DNA of 64,000 nucleotides from Bacteroidales bacterium. Its GTDB lineage: Bacteria; Bacteroidota; Bacteroidia; Bacteroidales; WCHB1-69. Position 1 is the stretch's first letter. Every line of letters starts with the position of its first letter. A program made the translations under genes and the position numbers. Of this stretch, positions 26,615 to 35,429 are shown piece by piece. The stretch lies in NCBI GenBank assembly GCA_016285145.1, contig JAEEQE010000006.1, positions 1 to 64,000 on the forward strand. Direction: 5' to 3'. The notes under the pieces are model-generated. The model was not told the DNA's origin. It was given only the letters and a program-made list of their open reading frames with translations, and ran no database searches.

Positions 26615-29158
26615 ATGAGGAGAATTGTATTTTTTATGGGATTTCTTCTCCTTACTATTGTGTCCACCGCCCAAGAGGAATACCTCAAAGGCCGGGAATT
26701 CTGGACCACATCCATATCTCGTTTTTTATATATTCAAAACGATACTTGTTTGCTGTATATTATGGGCGATACAGCAAGTACTGGTTATGTGGAGAATCCC
26801 AATACGGGTTTTTATACGACATTCTCTGTCACACCCGGAGTTACAACAGAGGTGAAAATACCACGTTCCGACCTGTGTATGTCGCTTCCGAATTATTGGA
26901 CGAATCAGGATTTTGACACCGTACTTCCTATAGGTGTTCATATTGTCACTGACAGACCCGTTTGTGTTGTACAACTTACAAAACATAATGATTGGGTAGT
27001 ACGCAAGGATATTGTTAAGCCGTTGTCCTTGCAGAGCAAAATCTCACTTCATTTGGTAAATGGTTGCTTTATGTGGACGGACGATTGTGCTCACGTTTAC
27101 CCTTTTCATGTGATGGCTACAGAGGACAGCACCTTCGTTTCTATTTATAAGAACAACACAGACGTTTCTCATCGTCTTCTTCAAAAAGGGGAAATATTAA
27201 CATACAGGTCCTGTCGAGACTTTTTGTCAATACAAGACAGTGGATATGTATATACTATTATGAGTGACTGCAAGCCTATATGTCCGTTCTTTTCTGTGGG
27301 TTATTCGGGGGCAATTAATGATCCCTATATCCTTGATTGCTATTACAAAAATGCAGAATATTATCTTACCAAACGATATGCCAACAATAGACTTATAAAA
27401 AAATTAAGCTGGACTTTACCAATTGATTTGGGACCAGTGGAAATTTACGATGGGATAAACGCTGTAAGGCTGTGGAATCATACACAAGGAATTATTAAAC
27501 TAAATCAGAATTCCTCCGGATACGGATTTTTCCGATTCTTGTCAAATACATGTACGAGTTATTATCCGAATAGTGGAGTATCATGTAATACAACTAATAG
27601 TATCGATCTCGATGCTTTAAAACATCCTTCTCCCACCAACTACTTCGTCCGTTCTTGCTGGATCCCCACCTCCACCAACGAGATGCCCGACGACACCAAC
27701 TACGCCGACCTGCTCATATACGTGCATGAGGACGGCCTCCTCTCCACCACCCTCAACGGGCAGCCCGTCCCCGCCTCCGCCTTCGACTCCTTCCCCTACA
27801 CCAACCGCGAGTACTGGGTGGCACAGTTCGCCTACTACAACCAAGACATTCCGCCTTATTTCAAAATAGAGAACCCCCACGGCTTTCACGCCGACCTCGA
27901 CGAGATTGCCTACCATTCCATTCCAACCGCTCCAGTGGAACCTCCGAGGATAACGGTGAGTTCTATTACACAGACATCATCGGGTGTGGCCTACGAAGAC
28001 CTCGACTTCGCGCACAACAACCTCTCGCCCCACGATTCGGCCACCGTCTATCGGTGCGTGGGCGACACGCTGCTCCTGGATGCCAACACGCAGTGGGACT
28101 CCATCCCCTGCCTCTGGACCCTGGACGGCACGGACTACCCCGACATGCCCATTGTGGCGGTGCCGCTCTTGGACACGGGCCTGCGGGTGGCTCGCCTCGT
28201 CCTCTACGGCAACCCCGACTGCCCCGACACCATCACCACCTTCGTGCAAGTGCTGCCTCCGCCGGTGCTGCCCCTGCATTCCGATACCACCCTCTGCCGT
28301 GGCACACAGCTCTCCGCATGGGACGAGAACGCCATCCTCTACCGCTGGAGCAACGGGGCCGCCACGCCCTCCGTCACCATCGACACGGCGGGCTTCTACT
28401 CTGTGACCGTCACCAACCGCGGATGCACGGCCCACTCCGACAGCGTGCTCGTGGACCTGTTCCCGCAGTCGGCCGTGGACTTCGGCGCCGACACCGCGCT
28501 TTGCTCCATGGCCACGCTCATTCTGGACGCGGGACAGCCGCACCCAGCCTCCTATCTCTGGCACAACGGCTCCACCAACCGCACCTACACCGTATATCAG
28601 GACGGCACCTACTGGGTGGTGGTCACCGACCACTGCACGGGCGTGAGCGACACCATAGCGGTGGAGTACCTGGAGGACTTCGACATAGAGCTGGGCAACG
28701 ACACGACCCTGTGCACGGGCGAGGAACTGCGGTTGTCGGCCTACGTGCCGGGCGCGCAGTACCGCTGGCAGGACGGGAGCGCGCAGCCCGAATACGTGGT
28801 GCGCCACGAGGGCGAGTACAGCGTGAGCGTGCAAAACGCCTGCTTCAGCCACGGCGACCGGATCTACGTCAGTTACGGCGACTGCGAACCGGAGTTCCGT
28901 ATGCCCACGGCGTTCACCCCCGACGGCGACGGCCTCAACGACCGCCTGCTGCCGGTGTTCGAACACCCCGAGCAGGTGAAGGATTTCCGGATGATCGTTT
29001 TCGACCGCTGGGGCGCAATCCTGTTCGTGACGCGCGACCCCAACGAGGGCTGGGGCGGATCGGGCGCGCCCACAGGACTGTATGTGGTGGAGATACGCTA
29101 CTCGGGCCCCGACGGCTTTGAAGAAACCGTGCGCGGCACGGTGACGTTGGTGAGGTGA
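26615..29158 (+). CDS. Cassette protein B1: IgGFc-binding-like surface protein with T9SS type-B tail, 847 aa
   Basis: After a signal peptide (residues 1-19, ending STAQE) comes EYLKGREFWTT, then GYVENPNTGFYTTFSVTPGV and the alternating strands of IgGFc-binding-like N-terminal domains (about 20-335). From residue 340 the sequence is nearly the same as in B2: a linker, Ig/PKD-like repeats with the CRGTQ...W.NG...Y.VTV pattern, and the CHU_C tail (MPTAFTPDGDGLNDR ... GTVTLVR). That tail is the gliding-motility/T9SS type-B sorting signal. The DNA changes from AT-rich to GC-rich at codon 340. Likely a surface adhesin or antigen; binding partner unknown. IgG binding itself is not implied. Confidence 0.82.
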   Translation: MRRIVFFMGFLLLTIVSTAQEEYLKGREFWTTSISRFLYIQNDTCLLYIMGDTASTGYVENPNTGFYTTFSVTPGVTTEVKIPRSDLCMSLPNYWTNQDFDTVLPIGVHIVTDRPVCVVQLTKHNDWVVRKDIVKPLSLQSKISLHLVNGCFMWTDDCAHVYPFHVMATEDSTFVSIYKNNTDVSHRLLQKGEILTYRSCRDFLSIQDSGYVYTIMSDCKPICPFFSVGYSGAINDPYILDCYYKNAEYYLTKRYANNRLIKKLSWTLPIDLGPVEIYDGINAVRLWNHTQGIIKLNQNSSGYGFFRFLSNTCTSYYPNSGVSCNTTNSIDLDALKHPSPTNYFVRSCWIPTSTNEMPDDTNYADLLIYVHEDGLLSTTLNGQPVPASAFDSFPYTNREYWVAQFAYYNQDIPPYFKIENPHGFHADLDEIAYHSIPTAPVEPPRITVSSITQTSSGVAYEDLDFAHNNLSPHDSATVYRCVGDTLLLDANTQWDSIPCLWTLDGTDYPDMPIVAVPLLDTGLRVARLVLYGNPDCPDTITTFVQVLPPPVLPLHSDTTLCRGTQLSAWDENAILYRWSNGAATPSVTIDTAGFYSVTVTNRGCTAHSDSVLVDLFPQSAVDFGADTALCSMATLILDAGQPHPASYLWHNGSTNRTYTVYQDGTYWVVVTDHCTGVSDTIAVEYLEDFDIELGNDTTLCTGEELRLSAYVPGAQYRWQDGSAQPEYVVRHEGEYSVSVQNACFSHGDRIYVSYGDCEPEFRMPTAFTPDGDGLNDRLLPVFEHPEQVKDFRMIVFDRWGAILFVTRDPNEGWGGSGAPTGLYVVEIRYSGPDGFEETVRGTVTLVR

Positions 29159-29293
29159 ACAAAGACCAGTAGTCAGTGAATAGTGATCAGGGAATAGGGA
29201 CTATTGAACAGGGACAAGTGACAGCGTTTCCCACATTGCCCTATAATTATTAACTGTTAATTATTAATTGTTAATTGTCTCCTGTTTACTTTT
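29159..29293. repeat. Intergenic spacer between cassettes with word repeats
   Basis: The spacer contains variants of the CAGTGAATAGTGATCAGG word family seen upstream of the first cassette, then an AT-rich series of TTAATTATTAACTG-like words. No gene. No hairpin terminator with a T-run was found for gene B1. Confidence 0.6.
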
Positions 29294-29297
29294 TTCG

Positions 29298-29305
29298 TAT
29301 CTTTA
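29298..29305 (+). promoter_or_regulatory. Promoter -7 element of cassette 2
   Basis: TATCTTTA, identical in sequence and position to the element at 24943, so both cassettes keep the same promoter and leader. Confidence 0.55.
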
Positions 29306-29340
29306 CCGCCGAAAAAATTTATCAACCTTAAAATTCAATC

Positions 29341-30948
29341 ATGAAGAAAAAGATCTTTATTTATCTCGGTTTTTTAATGATGTCCATCCTTCCTGTTTTC
29401 GCGCAAAACAGCCATTGGGAGTATCAAGGTATCCCTGCCACAAGTGCTGTTACGGTAGTGCATTCGAATGGTGTTGCCTATTTGTTTCAATCGGACGGTG
29501 GCCGTGTTTATGTTACAGAATTGGATCCTACGTATATGACAGTAATGAATCCGAGTAACTATCAAAGTATTCAAAATGTGGTTTTACAAGGTGGTTATGA
29601 GGATATTAAAGGTGATATTGTAATATACGGAAGCATGGGTGATTATCCTGTTGCAGCTCTATATGATGTAATTACTCAACAGATCACAAATGTTTTTTAT
29701 GATTTAAATCATCAATATGATTATTTTATTAACGGGTGTTGTGGGTATGATATTAATGGACAGATAGCAAATATGCTGGTGTTGGAAAGCCGTGGTACTC
29801 TTGTGGGTTTTGATTGGAACAATGTTATTGACACATTGATGATTATGAATAATTCTGGTCGTATATCTGACGTATTATGGGACCCCAATGCCGCCTGTTT
29901 TGCGGTGACTGGATATAACTTTAACCCCGCAGGACCTCAGCTGTTTTTAGTCGGAATAAAATTCGATGTTAATAATGGTTTTATTCTGAATCCGATTAAC
30001 TCCACGGCATGGTATCTTCCAAACCTAATATATCCATATTTTTTTGCGGAATATAGAACATGTTTGGAAATTCTTCCTAATGTGGATTTCGTTGTGGGCC
30101 AAAGTATTAGAGACAACCAGACAGATTGGTTGTGGCTCACTACAGTAAGTGGATATTCAGGGATTAATAATGCAGCTGTTTTCCAGATACCCTCCCAAAA
30201 ATTGTGGGTGTTGGACATGAAACACAAGGATGATTTAGACAAGCTTGTCATACTTGGAAAAATAAACCACTCGTGTGGTAATATCCATTACATAGCCCAA
30301 GTGGACCCGTATTCTCTAACGAGTATGACGGTGGCACAGGTGACGGGTTATATGCCTTACACTATTTGTGGTTTTAGCCAAAACCTATTCACCAACGACA
30401 TTGTCTTGCAGAAATTGGAAGTGAATCCAATATCATGTCCCAGGATACTTGCCACTGGCACTTATGCAAATAGTGAAGCATACATGACGGAGACTTTTGA
30501 CATTGCGAACAGTTCCTGTGATTGGTTTCTCAAAATTCCAGATACGCACCTTTATCCAATTTTAGGGAATATGACGTGCGTAAACACAGGAGTGGCCCTG
30601 TTTCCAACCTTATTAAATATTCCTCTAAACAATTTATTGAATTTGTCAGAAAACTGGTCTTGTCCAGACCCGATGCCTTGTACGAAGCAAGGGTTGAAAA
30701 TGTTTTCTGAAAAAGATACGAATCATGTAACTGTTGAATGGGACGGAAAAGATTTCCTACAATTCATAGGGTTTTCAGGAGAGGTTTTTTATACCATTTA
30801 TGACGTATTGGGACGACATATAGAAGAAGGAAGGACTTGTGATTTCTCTGCACATATATTTCTGCCAAAATCAGGTATATATATTGTGAAGGCTGAGGAT
30901 TATGATAGTAATTATACAACAAAAAAAATTGTTTTCATGAGAAAATAA
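29341..30948 (+). CDS. Cassette protein A2: secreted protein of unknown family, 535 aa
   Basis: Paralogue of A1. The signal peptide and first ~55 residues differ at only a few positions; after that the two drift to about half identity while keeping length and motif order (ISDVLWDPNAACFAVTGYN, FAEYRTCLEILPN, VVGQSIRDNQTDWLWLTT, LVILGKINHSCGNIHYIAQVDP). One stretch, FAEYRTCLEILPN, is nearly identical also at DNA level, hinting at local gene conversion. The end (VFYTIYDVLGRHIEEGR ... TKKIVFMRK) again resembles a T9SS type-A tail without YPNP. AT-rich. B2 starts 6 bases later. Function unknown. Confidence 0.7.
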   Translation: MKKKIFIYLGFLMMSILPVFAQNSHWEYQGIPATSAVTVVHSNGVAYLFQSDGGRVYVTELDPTYMTVMNPSNYQSIQNVVLQGGYEDIKGDIVIYGSMGDYPVAALYDVITQQITNVFYDLNHQYDYFINGCCGYDINGQIANMLVLESRGTLVGFDWNNVIDTLMIMNNSGRISDVLWDPNAACFAVTGYNFNPAGPQLFLVGIKFDVNNGFILNPINSTAWYLPNLIYPYFFAEYRTCLEILPNVDFVVGQSIRDNQTDWLWLTTVSGYSGINNAAVFQIPSQKLWVLDMKHKDDLDKLVILGKINHSCGNIHYIAQVDPYSLTSMTVAQVTGYMPYTICGFSQNLFTNDIVLQKLEVNPISCPRILATGTYANSEAYMTETFDIANSSCDWFLKIPDTHLYPILGNMTCVNTGVALFPTLLNIPLNNLLNLSENWSCPDPMPCTKQGLKMFSEKDTNHVTVEWDGKDFLQFIGFSGEVFYTIYDVLGRHIEEGRTCDFSAHIFLPKSGIYIVKAEDYDSNYTTKKIVFMRK

Positions 30949-30954
30949 TCAAGA

Positions 30955-33555
30955 ATGACGATGCGGATTCGATTATTCATAGGCTTTCTTATACTGTTGA
31001 TTTCTGCCCAGGCCCAGGAAGAATATCTTAAAGGCCGCGACTTTTGGACGACATCCTTTTCAGCGTATTCATCTTTTTCCCCTTTTACTCCGGTCCGACC
31101 CGATACTTGTGTGCTGTACATAACAGGTGATACTATTTGTAGCGGTTATGTGGAGAATCCGAACACGGGATTTAACCAATCTTTTTCTATTGTTCCCGGA
31201 TTGGTGACTGTGGTGAAAATTCCACACGAGCATATCATGAGTTCATTCCATTCGTTTTCTTTTGCAGACACAACTATGCCGACAGGTTTGCATATTGTTT
31301 CAAATAAGAATGTGCTTGTATATCAGATGACGAATTTGAATGCTTTTAACACCAATTTTAATTCCACTACAAATAAAATCGTTGTTCAAAAGACCCCAAT
31401 TTGGCCGACACAGTTATTCAATTCGTATGCCCATTATTATAACACCAATAGTTATACAAAACCTTTCGGATTGATAGCGACTGCTGATTCCACTGTCGTG
31501 AATGTTTATGAAAATGATATACCCATACTACAACGAAGTTTGCAGAAGGGTGATTTTCAGGCAGTTTATTTGAATAACAGTACTCCATATAGTGAAATCA
31601 AAATAGAAACAAATTGTAAGACAATTATATCGTTTGTCTCAAGTTTGGGTTGGTTTGAGGCTTCTCCCCTCTTGTCTTATAACTATAACTATAAGGTCAA
31701 GGATTGTTTGTTTAAAAAATATTCCAATGTACGGTTATATAAATATAATATCCACTATGCTGTGAATGGGATTTCATTTTCCACTTATACTTGTTATAAC
31801 GGTATTGATTTGTTTAATTCTCCACAATATATTTCGTTAGGTGATAGGGTGTTTAACAACAATGCCACATCTCAACCTGCTGTGGCAAATGCAGTATATG
31901 GTTTTGAACGGTGGTCTCCTGCATGGCTTTTTTTATATAAAAACTATTATACTGTTGGATACAACCCAACTTATTCGGGAGGAGCCACTTGGGTGAATGG
32001 ATGGAGTTGTGATTTTTATTCCAATAATAAATACCTTCCCACCAACTACTTCGTCCGTTCCTGCTGGATCCCTACCTCCACCAACGAGATGCCCGACGAC
32101 ACTAACTACGCCGACCTGCTCATCTACGTACACGAGGACGGCCTCCACTCCACCACCCTCAACGGACAGCCCATCCCAGCCTCCGCCTTCGACTCCTTCC
32201 CCTACACCAACCGCGAGTACTGGGTGGCACAGTTCGCCTACTACAACCAGGACATTCCCCCTTATTTCAAAATCGAGAACCCCCACGGCTTCCACGCCGA
32301 CCTCGACGAGATTGCCTACCACGCGCGACCCTCGGACCCCTCCAAGATTGACGTGACGGGATTCCTGCTCTCCTCCTCCGGCGAGGCCTACGAGGACCTT
32401 GACTTCGCGCACAACAACCTCTCGCCCCACGATTCGGCCACCGTCTATCGGTGCGTGGGCGACACGCTGTTCCTGGATGCCAACACGCAGTGGGATTCCA
32501 TACCCTGCCTCTGGACCCTGGACGGCACGGACTACCCCAATATGCCCATTGTGGCGGTGCCGCTCTTGGACACGGGCCGCCATGTGGCTCGCCTCGTCCT
32601 CTACGGCAACCCCGACTGCCCCGACACCACCACCACCTTCGTGCAAGTGCTGCCTCCGCCGGTGCTGCCCCTGCATTCCGATACCACCCTCTGCCGCGGC
32701 ACACAGTTCTCCGCATGGGACGAGAACGCCATCCTCTACCGCTGGAGCAACGGCGCCGCCACACCCTCCATCACCATCGATTCGGCAGGCATGTACTCCG
32801 TGACCGTCACCAACCGCGGCTGCACGGCCCACTCCGACAGCGTGCTCGTGGACCTGTTCCCGCAGTCGGCGGTGGACTTCGGCGCCGACACCGCGCTTTG
32901 CTCCATGGCCACGCTCATCCTGGACGCGGGCCAGCCGCACCCCGCCACCTACCTGTGGCACGACGGCTCCACCAACAGGACCTACACCGTGTATCAGGAC
33001 GGCACCTACTGGGTGGTGGTCACCGACCACTGCACGGGCGTGAGCGACACGATAGCGGTGGAGTACCTGGAGGATTTCGACATAGAGCTGGGCAACGACA
33101 CGACGCTTTGCACGGGCGCGGAGTTGCGGCTGTCGGCCTACGTGCCGGGCGCGCAGTACCGCTGGCAGGACGGGAGCGCGCAGCCCGACTACGTGGTGCG
33201 CCACGCGGGCGAATACAGCGTGAGCGTGCAAAACGCCTGCTTCAGCCACGGCGACCGAATCTACGTCAGTTACGGCGACTGCGAACCGGAGTTCCGTATG
33301 CCCACGGCGTTCACCCCCGACGGCGACGGCCTCAACGACCGCCTGCTGCCGGTGTTCGAACATCCCGAGCAGGTGAAGGATTTCCGGATGATCGTTTTCG
33401 ACCGCTGGGGCGCAATCCTGTTCGTGACGCGCGACCCCAACGAGGGCTGGGGCGGATCGGGCGCGCCCACGGGACTGTATGTGGTGGAGATACGCTACTC
33501 GGACCCCGACGGCTTTGAGGAAACCGTGCGCACCACCGTGACGTTGGTGAGGTGA
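30955..33555 (+). CDS. Cassette protein B2: IgGFc-binding-like surface protein with T9SS type-B tail, 866 aa
   Basis: Same plan as B1: signal peptide, EYLKGRDFWTTSFSAYSSF, GYVENPNTGFNQSFSIVPGL, a variable N-terminal domain to about residue 360, then a constant part from residue 362. The variable part is only distantly similar to that of B1. The constant part differs by scattered single residues and one short patch (after DEIAYHA, residues about 457-478). The tail ends VRTTVTLVR. As in B1, base composition jumps from AT-rich to GC-rich at the junction. The start may be the third codon (ATG) rather than the first. Confidence 0.82.
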   Translation: MTMRIRLFIGFLILLISAQAQEEYLKGRDFWTTSFSAYSSFSPFTPVRPDTCVLYITGDTICSGYVENPNTGFNQSFSIVPGLVTVVKIPHEHIMSSFHSFSFADTTMPTGLHIVSNKNVLVYQMTNLNAFNTNFNSTTNKIVVQKTPIWPTQLFNSYAHYYNTNSYTKPFGLIATADSTVVNVYENDIPILQRSLQKGDFQAVYLNNSTPYSEIKIETNCKTIISFVSSLGWFEASPLLSYNYNYKVKDCLFKKYSNVRLYKYNIHYAVNGISFSTYTCYNGIDLFNSPQYISLGDRVFNNNATSQPAVANAVYGFERWSPAWLFLYKNYYTVGYNPTYSGGATWVNGWSCDFYSNNKYLPTNYFVRSCWIPTSTNEMPDDTNYADLLIYVHEDGLHSTTLNGQPIPASAFDSFPYTNREYWVAQFAYYNQDIPPYFKIENPHGFHADLDEIAYHARPSDPSKIDVTGFLLSSSGEAYEDLDFAHNNLSPHDSATVYRCVGDTLFLDANTQWDSIPCLWTLDGTDYPNMPIVAVPLLDTGRHVARLVLYGNPDCPDTTTTFVQVLPPPVLPLHSDTTLCRGTQFSAWDENAILYRWSNGAATPSITIDSAGMYSVTVTNRGCTAHSDSVLVDLFPQSAVDFGADTALCSMATLILDAGQPHPATYLWHDGSTNRTYTVYQDGTYWVVVTDHCTGVSDTIAVEYLEDFDIELGNDTTLCTGAELRLSAYVPGAQYRWQDGSAQPDYVVRHAGEYSVSVQNACFSHGDRIYVSYGDCEPEFRMPTAFTPDGDGLNDRLLPVFEHPEQVKDFRMIVFDRWGAILFVTRDPNEGWGGSGAPTGLYVVEIRYSDPDGFEETVRTTVTLVR

Positions 33556-33568
33556 ATGAAAAAAATCG

Positions 33569-33576
33569 TATTTTTG
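33569..33576 (+). promoter_or_regulatory. Promoter -7 element for the GT2 gene
   Basis: TATTTTTG followed by CACTC, 23 bases before the ATG at 33600. Confidence 0.62.
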
Positions 33577-33599
33577 CACTCTTTTGAACAAGTGCGCCT

Positions 33600-34610
33600 A
33601 TGACCAAACTTGCCATCGTAATCTTGAACTGGAACGGGAAACGCTATCTGGAACGCTTCCTGCCTACATTGTTGCGCTATATGCCGGATTATGCTGAACT
33701 TGTGGTGGCCGACAACGCCTCCACCGACGACTCCATTCCATTCCTGCAGGAACACTATCCCTCCGTCCGCATCATCGAGAATGGACGTAACGAGGGCTTT
33801 GCACGCGGATACAATGTTGCATTGCAGCAGGTGGAAGCCCAATACTATTGCCTGCTCAACTCCGACATAGAGGTGACGGAACACTGGGTGGAACCCATCA
33901 TCGAGATGATGGACGCCAACGACAAGATCGCTGCTGTGCAGCCCAAGTTGCGTTCCTTCGACCAGCGGGACTCCTTCGAGTATGCCGGCGCCGCCGGCGG
34001 ATTTGTGGACAAGTATGGTTACCCCTTCTGCCGGGGGCGCGTGTTCGGGAATGTGGAAAAGGACCACGGCCAGTACGACACCGACATCGACGTGTTCTGG
34101 GCTACGGGCGCCGCCCTGTTTGTGCGCAGCGATGTCTATCGCGTCATGGGCGGCCTTGACGACGACTTCTTCGCCCACATGGAGGAAATCGATTTCTGCT
34201 GGCGCATCAAGAACGCCGGCTATAAGATAAAATGCTGCCCGCAGTCCGTGGTTTACCACATCGGTGGCGGCACCCTTCCCAAACAGAACTCCTACAAGAC
34301 GTTCCTCAACTTCCGAAATAACCTGTTCCTGCTCCTGAAAAACCTGCCCGACGAACGCCTTGCCCCCACCTTCGTGGCCCGCTTCTTCCTCGACATCATG
34401 GCGGCCGGATCTTTCCTGTTGCAAGGCCATTTCAAGGATTTCACCGCCGTCTTCAAAGCGATGGCAGCGTTTTACAAGAACTACAACTACTGCAAGGCCA
34501 AACGCAACACGATGCCCAAACTGGCTTATTCCGACACATTCCCGAAATCCATTGTCTTTCTTCACTATTTTAAAAGAAAAAAAGTTTTCGATGGTGAGAA
34601 ATTTATTTAA
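33600..34610 (+). CDS. Glycosyltransferase family 2, rhamnosyltransferase-like, 336 aa
   Basis: The GT-A fold motifs are clear: KLAIVILNWNGKRYLE at the start, VVADNASTDDS, NEGFARGYNVAL, the LLNSDIEV (DxD-like) metal site, and GLDDDFFAHMEEIDFCWRIK for the acceptor/catalytic region. The C-terminal 80 residues include a possible membrane-associated helix (RFFLDIMAAGSFLLQGHF). Enzymes of this type add rhamnose or a related sugar to O-antigen, capsule or exopolysaccharide. It begins right after cassette 2, behind its own promoter, and is probably co-transcribed with the next two genes (27 and 3 base gaps). Confidence 0.88.
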   Translation: MTKLAIVILNWNGKRYLERFLPTLLRYMPDYAELVVADNASTDDSIPFLQEHYPSVRIIENGRNEGFARGYNVALQQVEAQYYCLLNSDIEVTEHWVEPIIEMMDANDKIAAVQPKLRSFDQRDSFEYAGAAGGFVDKYGYPFCRGRVFGNVEKDHGQYDTDIDVFWATGAALFVRSDVYRVMGGLDDDFFAHMEEIDFCWRIKNAGYKIKCCPQSVVYHIGGGTLPKQNSYKTFLNFRNNLFLLLKNLPDERLAPTFVARFFLDIMAAGSFLLQGHFKDFTAVFKAMAAFYKNYNYCKAKRNTMPKLAYSDTFPKSIVFLHYFKRKKVFDGEKFI

Positions 34611-34637
34611 TCCGCATATAATTAAATATAATATAGT

Positions 34638-35426
34638 ATGGAATTCTTTGCGCAATTTTACCACTATCTGCTTATCGTGATGTCCATCTTGGGAGTGCTC
34701 GTCTTTGTGGTGCTCCAGTTTGTGACCCCCGCCTATGGAATGACCTTCAATAACCGTTGGGGTATGTCCGTCAGAAGCAATCTCGGCTGGTTTATTATGG
34801 AATCCCCCGTGTTTTTCACGATGCTGATTCTCTATTTTATCTCCCTGTATTTCCATATCCGACCATTCAATATTGTCACATTGGTGATGTTCATCTTTTT
34901 CGAATTCCACTACTTCCAACGATCGTTTGTGTTTCCACTGTTGATGAAGGGCCAAAGCAAAATGCCTATATCTATCATTATCATCGGCTTTGTATTCAAC
35001 ACGTTCAATGCCATCATGCAGGGTGGATGGCTTTTCTATTTTTCCTCCGAAAACGCCTATCCGATATCATGGTTCTGGTCGCCACAATTCATCGTCGGCA
35101 CGCTCATCTTCCTCTTCGGCATGGTGGTGAACATCTATGCCGACCGTATTATACGCGGACTTCGGAAGGATGATATGGACAATAATTATTATCTTCCGAT
35201 GGGCTGGCCTTTTAATCGGATCAGCTCTGCCAACTATTTCGGTGAGATTCTCGAATGGCTTGGTTTCGCCATCCTCACTTGGTCAGTGTCCGGCTTCGTG
35301 TTCCTGCTATGGACATGCGCCAATATTATTCCTCGTTCCAAAGAGGTATATAGCCGTTATACCCAGTTCTTCGGTGAAGAGTTCACTTCACTGAAGCGCT
35401 ACAAGATTTTCCCTTGGATCTATTAA
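34638..35426 (+). CDS. Steroid 5-alpha-reductase family membrane enzyme (DUF1295/PF02544 type), 262 aa
   Basis: Six or more hydrophobic segments span the protein. The C-terminal catalytic/NADPH region of the family is recognisable: GLRKDDMDNNYYLPMGWPFNRI, SANYFGEILEWLGFAI, and ANIIPRSKEVYSRYTQFFGEEF followed by KRYKIFPWIY. The family reduces the delta-4 double bond of 3-oxo steroids or, in other members, polyprenyl or fatty-acyl double bonds at the membrane. Gut Bacteroidota homologues have been linked to steroid hormone reduction. The true substrate here cannot be read from sequence. The Rieske-like lipoprotein gene starts 3 bases after it. Confidence 0.82.
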   Translation: MEFFAQFYHYLLIVMSILGVLVFVVLQFVTPAYGMTFNNRWGMSVRSNLGWFIMESPVFFTMLILYFISLYFHIRPFNIVTLVMFIFFEFHYFQRSFVFPLLMKGQSKMPISIIIIGFVFNTFNAIMQGGWLFYFSSENAYPISWFWSPQFIVGTLIFLFGMVVNIYADRIIRGLRKDDMDNNYYLPMGWPFNRISSANYFGEILEWLGFAILTWSVSGFVFLLWTCANIIPRSKEVYSRYTQFFGEEFTSLKRYKIFPWIY

Positions 35427-35429
35427 AAG

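Larger units (their letters stand above)
24939..33555 (+). repeat. Tandem duplication of a two-gene secreted-protein cassette
   Basis: Two copies, 24939-29158 and 29294-33555, each hold gene A then gene B. The left ends (promoter, leader, first ~55 codons of A) are almost identical at an offset of 4355. The right ends, about 1.52 kb of gene B (27632-29158 and 32038-33555), are also almost identical. The interior has diverged to roughly half-identical protein, with a few short nearly identical islands such as the one near 25696 and 30046. Confidence 0.9.

Noticed and set aside
26615..27635. Calling the B heads IgG-binding proteins
   Set aside because: Only the general domain pattern is similar; ligand specificity cannot be inferred.
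24939..33555. Insertion sequence or transposon as cause of the duplication
   Set aside because: No transposase gene or terminal inverted repeats were seen at the cassette edges.
31933..33591. Antisense frame of about 550 codons across B2, with a similar one across B1
   Set aside because: It covers the GC-rich constant tail, where biased codons keep the reverse frame open; composition is His/Val/Gly-rich nonsense with no motif.
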